Source: Yersinia thracica (GTDB lineage: Bacteria; Pseudomonadota; Gammaproteobacteria; Enterobacterales; Enterobacteriaceae). From it: a stretch of 64,000 nt of DNA. The stretch is from the NCBI RefSeq assembly GCF_902170565.1, contig NZ_CABHXX010000074.1:114373-178372 (forward strand), read 5' to 3'. Below, in pieces: positions 28,708 to 36,562 of this stretch. Positions within the stretch are counted from its first letter, which is position 1; each line of letters begins with the position of its first letter. The notes under the pieces were generated by a model. That model saw only the letters and a list, made by a program, of their open reading frames with translations. It ran no database searches and was not told where the DNA came from. A program made the position numbers and the translations under genes.

Positions 28708-30375
28708 GTGGCTCAATACGTCTATTCTATGCATCGTGTCGGTAAAGTAGTTCCACCGAAACGGCATATTCTGAAAAACATCTCCCTGAGTTTCTTCCCT
28801 GGGGCAAAAATTGGTGTGCTGGGTCTTAACGGCTCCGGTAAATCCACCCTGCTGCGCATTATGGCGGGCATTGATACCGACATTGAAGGTGAAGCTCGCC
28901 CACAACCCGGCATCAAAATCGGTTACCTGCCACAGGAACCCAAACTGAATCTTGAACAAACAGTGCGCGAGTCGGTTGAAGAAGCCGTCGGCGAAGTTAA
29001 GCGCGCCCTGACCCGTTTAGATGAAGTTTATGCGCTCTATGCTGATCCCGATGCTGATTTCGATAAGTTAGCGAAAGAGCAAGGTGAGCTGGAAGCCATT
29101 ATTCAATCCCACGACGGCCATAATCTGGATAACCAGTTAGAACGTGCCGCTGATGCTCTGCGTCTGCCGCCTTGGGAGGCAAAAATTGCCAATTTGTCTG
29201 GTGGTGAGCGTCGCCGTGTTGCCATCTGCCGCCTGCTGCTGGAAAAACCAGACATGCTGCTGCTGGATGAACCGACCAACCACTTGGATGCTGAATCCGT
29301 GGCATGGCTGGAGCGCTTCCTGCATGATTATGAAGGCACTGTGGTCGCCATCACCCATGACCGTTACTTCCTCGATAACGTCGCGGGTTGGATTCTGGAG
29401 CTGGACCGTGGTGAAGGTATCCCATGGGAAGGCAACTATTCCTCATGGCTGGAGCAAAAAGACGCCCGTCTGGCGTTGGAAGCCTCTTCTGAAGCTGCGC
29501 GTCGTAAATCTATTGAGAAAGAGCTGGAATGGGTTCGTCAGAATCCTAAAGGCCGTCAGGCGAAGGGTAAAGCACGTCTGGCTCGCTTTGAAGAACTTAA
29601 CAGTGTTGAATACCAAAAACGTAATGAAACCAGCGAGTTATTTATTCCGCCTGGCCCACGTTTAGGTGATAAAGTGCTGGAAGTTGAGCATCTGAGCAAG
29701 TCTTACGGCGACCGTGTGCTGATTGACGATTTGACCTTTGCGCTGCCAAAAGGCGCGATTGTCGGGATAATCGGGCCGAACGGCGCGGGTAAATCAACCC
29801 TGTTCCGCATGTTATCGGGCCAAGAGCAACCGGATTCCGGCACCATTTCACTGGGTGATACCGTGCAGTTGGCCTCGGTCGATCAGTTCCGTGACAACAT
29901 GGATGGCAGTAAAACCGTGTGGGAAGAAGTTTCCGGCGGTCAGGACATCATGAAGATCGGTAACTTTGAAATTCCAAGCCGCGCCTACGTTGGCCGCTTT
30001 AACTTTAAAGGTATTGATCAGGGCAAACGGGTGGGCGAACTGTCCGGTGGTGAGCGCGGCCGTATCCATTTGGCCAAATTGCTCCAGGTGGGCGGCAACA
30101 TGTTGCTGCTCGATGAACCGACCAACGATCTGGACATCGAAACCTTACGCGCACTGGAAAACGCCTTACTGGAATTCCCAGGTTGCGCCATGGTTATTTC
30201 CCATGACCGCTGGTTCCTTGACCGAATTGCCACTCACATTATTGATTATCAAGATGAAGGTAAAGTGGAATTCTTCGAAGGTAACTTTACTGAATACGAA
30301 GAGTGGAAAAAACGCACTCTGGGTGCCGAAGCACTGGAACCACACCGTATCAAGTATAAGAAAATGACCAAATAG
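28708..30375 (+). CDS. ettA: EttA, energy-dependent translational throttle (ABC-F ATPase)
   Basis: Soluble ABC-F protein that binds the ribosomal E site and gates the first elongation step according to the ATP/ADP ratio. The 555 residues have E. coli length. Two ABC cassettes are visible: Walker A GLNGSGKST (about 39-47) and GPNGAGKST (about 355-363), signatures LSGGERRRVA and LSGGERGRIH, Walker B LLLDEPTNHLD and LLLDEPTNDLD. The basic linker between them (about 245-320, ARLALEASSEAARRKS onward) is the P-site tRNA interaction motif. It is monocistronic here. Confidence 0.97.
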   Translation: MAQYVYSMHRVGKVVPPKRHILKNISLSFFPGAKIGVLGLNGSGKSTLLRIMAGIDTDIEGEARPQPGIKIGYLPQEPKLNLEQTVRESVEEAVGEVKRALTRLDEVYALYADPDADFDKLAKEQGELEAIIQSHDGHNLDNQLERAADALRLPPWEAKIANLSGGERRRVAICRLLLEKPDMLLLDEPTNHLDAESVAWLERFLHDYEGTVVAITHDRYFLDNVAGWILELDRGEGIPWEGNYSSWLEQKDARLALEASSEAARRKSIEKELEWVRQNPKGRQAKGKARLARFEELNSVEYQKRNETSELFIPPGPRLGDKVLEVEHLSKSYGDRVLIDDLTFALPKGAIVGIIGPNGAGKSTLFRMLSGQEQPDSGTISLGDTVQLASVDQFRDNMDGSKTVWEEVSGGQDIMKIGNFEIPSRAYVGRFNFKGIDQGKRVGELSGGERGRIHLAKLLQVGGNMLLLDEPTNDLDIETLRALENALLEFPGCAMVISHDRWFLDRIATHIIDYQDEGKVEFFEGNFTEYEEWKKRTLGAEALEPHRIKYKKMTK

Positions 30376-30391
30376 TTTTTGATTATTATCT

Positions 30392-30591
<200 letters not shown>

Positions 30592-30594
30592 CAT

Positions 30595-30617
30595 GGCCTG
30601 CAATTGCAGGCCTTTTT
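30595..30617. terminator. Terminator between ettA and fic
   Basis: GGCCTGCAA and TTGCAGGCC form a perfect 9-bp palindrome followed by TTTTTAA on the plus strand. It abuts the fic stop codon, so leftward fic transcripts run into it as well. Confidence 0.8.
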
Positions 30618-31782
30618 AATCTGGATACTTTATCTGATATCGAGTGCTGCGCCCTTCCCCCGGCAGCTTTTCAATACATCCATAGGCTAATAACTCACCA
30701 AGATGGCGGGTCGCCGTCGCTTTACTGACCTTTGCCACTTTCTGATATTGAGAGGCACTGATTCCGAGGGCAAAGCTATTTTCATCCCCCTCTAACAACC
30801 GGTTCAATACTTTTATCTGCTCGGCTCTCAATCCAACCTGATTGTATTTTAGCCAGAAGCGAGACTTCGCCAGTACCGAACGAGCATCTTCAGAAGCTTG
30901 ATTCAAACTCTGTTCCAAGGTGGCGATAAACCATAATAACCATGGAGTTATATCCATACTTCCGCGTTGGCTTTCTTCCAAAATAGCGTGATACGCATCA
31001 CGGTTTTCAAGAATCGCAACTGACATAGCATAAAGATGAATGCTTTGACTATCAGCCTGTGATAGCGCCATATCCGTCAGCGCTCGAGTCATTCGACCCT
31101 TGCCGTCTTCAAAAGGATGGAGCGTGACAAACCAAAAATGCACAATAGCAGCACGCAAAAGAGGGTCAATCAAAGAATTTGTTCGAGATACATTGAACCA
31201 ATTAATAAACTGCGCCAGTTCCGCAGATAAAACCTCTCGAGGGGGGGCTTCAAAATGAACAGTTTCCTTACCCATTCGTCCAGAGATAACTTGCATCGGC
31301 TCATTCCCCCGCAATTGACCGACATTAATGGGATTCAATGTCTATAAATCATTAGGGAAAAGCCATTCATGCCATTGATATAATCTCTCAAGGGTTAAGG
31401 CAGTATCACATCCATTGATCGCATCTAACATCATGGCGGCCAAACCCTCTGAACGATGGGTCGTCGGGTAACTCTCCGCCAGGGTCACCCCAAGCCGTTT
31501 AGCCAGCGATGATCGCACTGACCTGACATTAAGCTGTTCATTTTCTATTTTTGATGAGGCAATGATATTCGCCAGCAATGTATCCAGCATTTTTGAGGTA
31601 TTTTCGTCGGAAGTATTTCCCCTGCTTTCACCCAGGAGCTGCCCGAGCTTAAATCGAGTATTGCGTAGCTGGGGCTGAATTAGAGCATCATTCCAATAGA
31701 AATTAGGCCACTCCTGTTGTTGCCACACCCAGAGGTTTTCCCGTATTTTGATCTCCAGCACTGAGGATGAGCCGATTAACAC
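30616..31782 (-). pseudogene. Fic-family (DUF4172) AMPylase-like protein, interrupted by an in-frame amber codon
   Basis: Codons 1-146 (GTG at 31782) and the frame from 31338 to 30616 are in the same phase, separated only by TAG at 31344-31342, so this is one gene of about 388 codons with a nonsense codon. The N-terminal part has the DUF4172 features (LWVWQQQEWPNFYWN) and the inhibitory-helix motif SSKIEN (form S/T-x-x-x-E-N). The second part has the Fic core HPFEDGKGRMTR, where the usual Asn of HPFx(D/E)GNGR is Lys. The C terminus has a winged-helix region (KVSKATATRHLGELLAYG). A TTG or the ATG further in might restart translation, giving a Fic domain without its inhibitory helix. A sequencing error remains possible. 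Confidence 0.85.
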
Positions 31783-31830
31783 TCTTATTCAGCTCATCTA
31801 GTGAGCCGAATAAATAGTGTATTCGGCTCA
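31768..31830 (-). promoter_or_regulatory. Twin 29-bp palindromic operator at the fic promoter
   Basis: TGAGCCGATTA-N7-TATTCAGCTCA (31768-31796) and TGAGCCGAATA-N7-TATTCGGCTCA (31802-31830) are two copies of one palindrome, 34 bp apart. A perfect minus-strand TATAAT (31835-31830) directly precedes them, so a bound protein would block fic transcription. The first palindrome spans the GTG start. The C-terminal winged helix of Fic is the obvious candidate ligand (inference). Confidence 0.8.
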
Positions 31831-32739
31831 TTATAAAATAGCCAGCCCTTGCACATAATCCTCAAATACCGGGTGCCCAATCACCACACCTATAAAGCAA
31901 CTGAGTGCTGGAGAGTTCAGCTTGCGGCTCGGGTAGACCAAATACAGCTCATTTCCCTCAGCTTGCCACTGTGGCAAAACTTCAATCAACTGCCGACTGG
32001 CGACCACTTCGCGGCTTAAAAATGCGGGCAATAGCGTAATTCCTCCGCCATTCAGCGCACACTCGCGGGCATATAATAAATTATCAGTCACATGCAGCGC
32101 AGGAACCTGCCAGCGATAAAACTCATCTTCATGGCGTAAAATCAGCGCCTGCCAGGCACGATGGGCAATGCAGCGGTGGGTATCGAGCTGACGTGGATGA
32201 AGCAATGGCGGGTGTTGAGCCAGATAAGTGGGGGAAGCCAAAAGATAGCGCGGCGCGTATCCTAACCGCCGACCAATCAGTGACGAATCCTGCGGTTTCC
32301 CGGTGCGCAGCGCCACATCAAAGCCGTCCTCGACCAAATCCACCATAGTATCTGACACCAAAACTTCCAGCAGAACATCGGGATATTGCTGCTGAAAATC
32401 CGTCGCCAACTGCGCCAACAAAGTTGCCCCCAGTCCTGCGGGGGTCGAAATACGCAAACGACCACTGGGGTTGTCCTTCAGCCGTTGCAGCGCCAAGTCC
32501 GCACGCTCGGCGGCTTGCAGCATCTCCTGACAATGCACCAGATAGCGCTCACCAGCGAAAGTCAGGTTCAACTGGCGGGTGGTTCTGTTCAATAAGCGGA
32601 TCCCCAAACTCTGCTCAAGCTGGCTCACCCGCTGGCTGACGCTAGATTTAGGCAGACCGACCATCTCAGCCGCGCGGGTGAAACTGCCGCATTCCGCGAC
32701 CTTGGCGAACAGCGCCATATCCTGTAGTTGTTTAAACAT
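31831..32739 (-). CDS. LysR-family transcriptional regulator
   Basis: The 302-residue protein has the N-terminal winged helix (FAKVAECGSFTRAAEMVGLP, residues 10-29, then SSVSQRVSQLEQSLGIRLLN) and a C-terminal periplasmic-binding-fold effector domain. It belongs to the CrgA/AaeR-like branch that often regulates an adjacent oxidoreductase. It diverges from the oxidoreductase at 32885, which is its likely target. The start codon at 32739 overlaps the first of three tandem 19-bp repeats. No close named homologue was recognised. Confidence 0.9.
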   Translation of the reverse strand: MFKQLQDMALFAKVAECGSFTRAAEMVGLPKSSVSQRVSQLEQSLGIRLLNRTTRQLNLTFAGERYLVHCQEMLQAAERADLALQRLKDNPSGRLRISTPAGLGATLLAQLATDFQQQYPDVLLEVLVSDTMVDLVEDGFDVALRTGKPQDSSLIGRRLGYAPRYLLASPTYLAQHPPLLHPRQLDTHRCIAHRAWQALILRHEDEFYRWQVPALHVTDNLLYARECALNGGGITLLPAFLSREVVASRQLIEVLPQWQAEGNELYLVYPSRKLNSPALSCFIGVVIGHPVFEDYVQGLAIL

Positions 32740-32788
32740 AATTGAATGGCTTAAACATGATCGAGTTGCTTAAACATGATTGTTTACC
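32732..32788. repeat. 19-bp tandem repeat, three copies, over the lysR start region
   Basis: TTAAACATAATTGAATGGC (32732-32750), TTAAACATGATCGAGTTGC (32751-32769) and TTAAACATGATTGTTTACC (32770-32788). Read on the minus strand each copy repeats the lysR start (ATGTTTAA), so the array looks like duplicated 5' coding sequence now lying in the regulator's own promoter/operator. Confidence 0.85.
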
Positions 32789-32884
32789 TCAGACGAACAC
32801 TGCGTTAGTTATTGTCCATCTTATCACTCTGCAAAGAAAGGTCTAGACTCAATGGATAGGCTAAACAGGAGCAGGAAAATCACC

Positions 32885-33886
32885 ATGTCAATTAAAGCTA
32901 TTGCGGTAAATCCGCAACAACCCGCTGATTTTATTGAAATCACTTTAGATTCTCTCACGCCCGGCGCATTTGATTTGCTGGTTGAGGTCAAAGCCGCATC
33001 CATCAATCCGGTAGATACCAAGGTGCATGGCGGCCTGAAGAAAAAGGGTCTGCCACAGCCGCGCATTCTGGGTTGGGATGCCGCCGGTGTGGTTGTCAGT
33101 GTGGGTGAGAAAGTCACCGGTTTCCGTGTCGGTGACGAAGTTTGGTATGCCGGTGATATCACCCGCCCCGGCAGCAACGCCACTCAGCAGTTGGTCGACG
33201 CCCGCATTACCGCCCATAAGCCGCGCTCATTGAATTGGGCACAGGCCGCCGCCCTGCCACTCACCGCCATCACCGCGTGGGAAGCGCTGTTCGAACACCT
33301 GAAAATTCAACAGGCTGGCGCGGATAAAAGCCTGCTAATTATCGGTGGAGCCGGTGGCGTTGGCTCCCTGGCAATTCCTCTGGCGGCCTTGCGCAGCTCA
33401 GTCAAAGTGATTGCGACTGCATCACGCCCAGAGTCAGCCGCCTGGTGTCTTGAACGTGGTGCCGACCTGACAGTGGATTACCGCGACCTGAAAGCGCAGT
33501 TAGCAAAAGAGGGCATCGATAAAGTTGATTATATTCTTTGTCTGAATGATACCGACGGGCACTGGCCCGCTATCAGTGAATTGATCGCGCCGCTGGGGCA
33601 AATCTGCACCATTGTGGAAAACGAAAAACCGCTGGATCAGAATCAATTGAAGCTGAAAAGCGCCGCCCTGCATTGGGAATTTATGTTCACCCGCAGTATG
33701 TTCTCGACGCCGGATATTGCCCAGCAAGGAGAAATCTTAAAGCAAGTCAGTCAGTTAGTGGATGAGGGCAAACTGCAAGGTACTCTGAGTGAAACACTGC
33801 ATGGCCTGACGGTTGAGAATTTGAAAGCAGCCCATAGCCGAGTGGCCGATGGGCATATGCAGGGCAAGATAGTTATTACTTACTAA
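32885..33886 (+). CDS. Zinc-type alcohol dehydrogenase-like / quinone oxidoreductase (MDR family)
   Basis: NADPH-dependent medium-chain reductase, substrate unknown. I choose ATG 32885 (MSIKAIAVNPQQ, 333 residues) with AGGAG upstream; the frame could extend to 32780 but family members begin here. The GroES-like domain includes VKAASINPVDTKVHGG and GWDAAGVVVSVGEKV; the cofactor loop is LIIGGAGGVGSLAIPLA (about 152-168). The catalytic-zinc ligands of classical alcohol dehydrogenases are not evident, as in quinone oxidoreductases. It diverges from the LysR gene and its 3' end overlaps nadR by 11 bases. Confidence 0.9.
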   Translation: MSIKAIAVNPQQPADFIEITLDSLTPGAFDLLVEVKAASINPVDTKVHGGLKKKGLPQPRILGWDAAGVVVSVGEKVTGFRVGDEVWYAGDITRPGSNATQQLVDARITAHKPRSLNWAQAAALPLTAITAWEALFEHLKIQQAGADKSLLIIGGAGGVGSLAIPLAALRSSVKVIATASRPESAAWCLERGADLTVDYRDLKAQLAKEGIDKVDYILCLNDTDGHWPAISELIAPLGQICTIVENEKPLDQNQLKLKSAALHWEFMFTRSMFSTPDIAQQGEILKQVSQLVDEGKLQGTLSETLHGLTVENLKAAHSRVADGHMQGKIVITY

Positions 33887-35168
33887 CTTCCTGCCCTTCC
33901 CGCGCTTCAGCCAAGACTGAAGGGCGGGCAAGTCTTTGCGGGTCGGCGGCCAATAACTGTTGCACCAGTTCGACACAGCGCAGGAAGCGCGCATCATAGT
34001 CCGCCGATTCAACATGGACATATTCTATATTATTGCTGCGCAGCATCTGCTCGAGTAAAGTCTGGAAAGATTTGCGGTCGCGGTCACTGCCCAAGCTGCG
34101 CAAACCATCGGCCACCCACGGCGTGTTGTTTTCCAGCAAAATCACCAGATCAAAGCGATATTCATCAATCAGCGCCTGAACAAATGGGTGCTCCCGCCCT
34201 TCATATTTCTTACAAAATGCCTGCGTGGTGACAAAGTCGGTATCGATAAAGGCCACTTTATTGGCATATTTTACCGCAAAATCAACATATTGCGCCTGCC
34301 CCAATGCAATTTTGTCATAATCGGAATATTGCAGCGCCATCTCATCACCACCCAAATGAGAGAAAACATAGTCACGGCCATATTCCCACGCACTGGTGGT
34401 ATTGAAGATATTGGCTAACTTATTGACCAAAGTGGATTTCCCACTGGATTCACCGCCCAATATCGCCACGGTACGCACGAAAAAGGGCTTCACTTCAGTC
34501 GGGATATAATCCCAGTAGCGGAAAGGATCACGGCGGATCTGGCGGCCACTGATATTCATAAAGGAGCGCTGCGGATCAATCAGAATAGTTTCAATGCCAA
34601 ACTGCTCATTATAATGCGGCGCATCCTGGCTTTCGCTGGAGTAAATGAAGTTCGGCACTATGCCCTTCTCATTCATGAACTTTTTGACGCCGTGGCTCCA
34701 GACATCCCAGCCATGGGGATAAGGCTCAATGCCATGTTCATCAAATGAATGAATATGGATATTTTTCTGATACTTAAAAGTTTGTAATAACCAGCGCAGG
34801 CGGTCGCTGACTGTCGGCTGCTGCGACATAGAACTGTTCTCGAACAACTCGCGATCACGGGGTTCATCGAAGCAAAGAATGATATGCAGCTCATCAACCT
34901 GGCTACAGGCGCGCTGAATAAGATAGATATGGCCGGTGTGCAGTGGGTAAAATTTACCAAACACCACGCCGACTTTTTTCTCGCGGCGCGGAAATTCCAG
35001 CTCAAGGTAGCGGTGCAAAGCTTCTAGCTTTTGTGCACTGGGACTTTTGATTTTGTCATTGAGTAACTGGCTTAAATAACCTTTGGTCATGCCGCTGGCA
35101 TCAGCCACCTGCTGTAAAGTACAGCCTTTTTGCTTAATGGCTGTTTTGAGATAGTCGAATTGCAGCAT
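33876..35168 (-). CDS. nadR: NadR, NAD regulator with NMN adenylyltransferase and ribosylnicotinamide kinase domains
   Basis: Senses NAD and represses nad genes, and also salvages nicotinamide riboside. The 430 residues show three parts: N-terminal helix-turn-helix (CTLQQVADASGMTKGYLSQL, 16-35), NMN adenylyltransferase (GKFYPLHTGHIYLI with the HTGH nucleotide motif, about 71-84) and a C-terminal kinase with Walker A GGESSGKST (about 240-248). An AAGGAGG ribosome-binding site precedes the ATG. A NadR box lies just upstream. In E. coli nadR sits between radA and ettA; extra genes now separate it from both. Confidence 0.97.
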   Translation of the reverse strand: MLQFDYLKTAIKQKGCTLQQVADASGMTKGYLSQLLNDKIKSPSAQKLEALHRYLELEFPRREKKVGVVFGKFYPLHTGHIYLIQRACSQVDELHIILCFDEPRDRELFENSSMSQQPTVSDRLRWLLQTFKYQKNIHIHSFDEHGIEPYPHGWDVWSHGVKKFMNEKGIVPNFIYSSESQDAPHYNEQFGIETILIDPQRSFMNISGRQIRRDPFRYWDYIPTEVKPFFVRTVAILGGESSGKSTLVNKLANIFNTTSAWEYGRDYVFSHLGGDEMALQYSDYDKIALGQAQYVDFAVKYANKVAFIDTDFVTTQAFCKKYEGREHPFVQALIDEYRFDLVILLENNTPWVADGLRSLGSDRDRKSFQTLLEQMLRSNNIEYVHVESADYDARFLRCVELVQQLLAADPQRLARPSVLAEAREGQEVSK

Positions 35169-35178
35169 ACCGCCTCCT

Positions 35179-35196
35179 TGTTTAGCGCACTAAACA
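35179..35196. promoter_or_regulatory. NadR box upstream of nadR
   Basis: TGTTTA-GCGCAC-TAAACA matches the NadR operator consensus TGTTTA-N6-TAAACA exactly, 11 bp upstream of the nadR start codon, suggesting negative autoregulation. Confidence 0.9.
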
Positions 35197-35754
35197 AAAA
35201 TAACACAGTATGCTGCGCGATGAACACGACTATAACCAAAAAAACTCGAGTTGCAAGATGGCGGCAAGAGAGATACAAATCGGTCGAGAATCGATTTGAA
35301 CAGCATTTATGCTAGCCCGTAGGGTGAGCCTCAAGGATGAGGTTTATTAATTCCAAAGACTCGCGTTATTCATCCATTACAAATTAAACACGGATACTGC
35401 AATACTGAACTGTTTCTCATGATTATCTCTGGTTTATATAAAAGATATGAATTTTGAATATAATTCACATTAATTCATCTTCTTTGCATTTAATAATTGA
35501 ATATTGACGCGGTCTTTATATATCAACCCTGTAAGTGTTAACCATTAAAAATGATTATGCGAAACCGAGGAGTAATGTGCAATTATTGCTTTCGCCATTC
35601 TAGAACGGTAAATATTAGATAAGAATTCCATTCTATATATCAAAGAGGAAATATATTAATTACATATCCGCTGAATAAGTTATTTTTATATCCATGTAGT
35701 TTCAATCAATTATATCAGCCATGTATGGCGATAATAATTTAAAAGGAGTTTTAT
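35197..35754. other. AT-rich intergenic region downstream of the NadR box (558 bp)
   Basis: Holds a truncated ERIC-type element at its nadR end, then about 400 bp of AT-rich DNA. I see no gene, tRNA or clear terminator there. The last 20 bases give a good AAAAGGAG ribosome-binding site for the next gene. Confidence 0.6.
35231..35342 (+). repeat. Truncated ERIC element carrying the same insert as 30434-30510
   Basis: TATAACCAAAAAAACTCGAG through GGCGGCAAGAG is the ERIC left arm; 35271-35342 then repeats the structured insert (CAAATCGGTCGAGAATCGAT, AGCATTTATGCT, AGCCTCAAGGATGAGG) almost base for base. The right ERIC core is missing or too degenerate to recognise. Confidence 0.8.
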
Positions 35755-36036
35755 ATGTCAACAGTACAAGCATGGGCCGCACCATTACTTTGGGGGCCGT
35801 GGGTCAATTTAGAAGGCCATTCTAGTAGCAGCACTGTTTACACAGTGAGTTTTGACACGGAGTCAGATACGCCCTCATCTTTTGATGTGGAAATAGAATA
35901 CGCGACAGAATCACGTCTTGAGCAGGTCTTTACTATGGGGCCTGGTAATTATCAAATTAAAGCGAGTGGTGCCGGGACAGACAGAATACGCTTTAAAAGC
36001 CATTCTGTCGGTCAGGTCATTAGAGTTAACTTTTAA
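35755..36036 (+). CDS. Small beta-rich protein of unknown function
   Basis: Not recognised. The 93 residues begin MSTVQAWAAPLLWGPWVNLE, have no signal peptide or membrane segment, and alternate Ser/Thr/Val/Glu as in a beta-sandwich (TVYTVSFDTESD, SSFDVEIEYATES, GNYQIKASGAGTDRIRF). The end GQVIRVNF is also strand-like. The ribosome-binding site AAAAGGAG at 8 bases is excellent and the composition is coding-like, so I believe it is expressed. It is convergent with a lipoprotein gene across a long shared hairpin. A lectin-like, crystal-forming or effector role can be imagined, but nothing in the sequence decides it. Confidence 0.7.
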   Translation: MSTVQAWAAPLLWGPWVNLEGHSSSSTVYTVSFDTESDTPSSFDVEIEYATESRLEQVFTMGPGNYQIKASGAGTDRIRFKSHSVGQVIRVNF

Positions 36037-36043
36037 CTAAAAT

Positions 36044-36110
36044 AAAATCCCGTGGCTTATTTATGTTTATAAAGAATGAAATTCATTTATATAAACACCA
36101 CGGGATTTTT
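36044..36110. terminator. Long bidirectional terminator hairpin
   Basis: AAAATCCCGTGG (36044-36055) pairs with CCACGGGATTTTT (36098-36110), with inner stems TGTTTATA/TATAAACA and AATGAA/TTCATT. It ends both the 93-residue gene and the convergent lipoprotein gene, whose last codons overlap it. Confidence 0.9.
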
Positions 36111-36525
36111 ATTGAGCATATCCCTTGACTATCTCTAATGCTATCTCCCTTTTAGTAACTCCCTGAGAAAGGATCCCACTGTCAAAGGGCATTGCAGTCA
36201 TTATTCTAGCAGCAGGCGCTATGTCGTATCCATTAAATGAAGTATGTACTTGTTCACCAATATTCAAACTGAAAAAATCAGCGAATTGTTGCACACACTC
36301 TTTTTTGTTATCCAGTTCTATAATTACATTATCATTTAAATAAAATACAGGCCTATTTTCGCGCAGGTATACGCGTTCAACACATTCTTTATCTAGAGAA
36401 AAATATTCATCATTGATTTTGTATACTAATAATTGCTGTTCTTTTTTTGTTGCACACGAAGATAACAAAAATAAACAAAGAATGGCAAAAGTGATTTTGT
36501 ACCGCTTACCCAAATTTTCATCCAT
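36109..36525 (-). CDS. Small putative lipoprotein, unknown function
   Basis: Not recognised as a named gene. From ATG 36525 (138 residues) the product begins MDENLGKRYKITFAILCLFL and has a lipobox LLSSC (Cys about residue 24). GAGG lies 9 bases before this ATG; the upstream ATG at 36540 contains that ribosome-binding site and is less likely. The mature part contains two further cysteines (KECVER, KKECVQQF) that could form a disulfide. It is AT-rich and lies between nadR and radA, which are adjacent in E. coli, so it was probably gained with the convergent small gene. Confidence 0.75.
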   Translation of the reverse strand: MDENLGKRYKITFAILCLFLLSSCATKKEQQLLVYKINDEYFSLDKECVERVYLRENRPVFYLNDNVIIELDNKKECVQQFADFFSLNIGEQVHTSFNGYDIAPAARIMTAMPFDSGILSQGVTKREIALEIVKGYAQ

Positions 36526-36562
36526 AAAAATAAACCTCATTGATGTATATAATTAATGAGCG

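Noticed and set aside
29144..29665. A 173-codon frame in the same direction inside ettA, other phase
   Set aside because: Fully contained in ettA, no ribosome-binding site, composition (Trp/Cys/Ser-rich) typical of out-of-frame reading.
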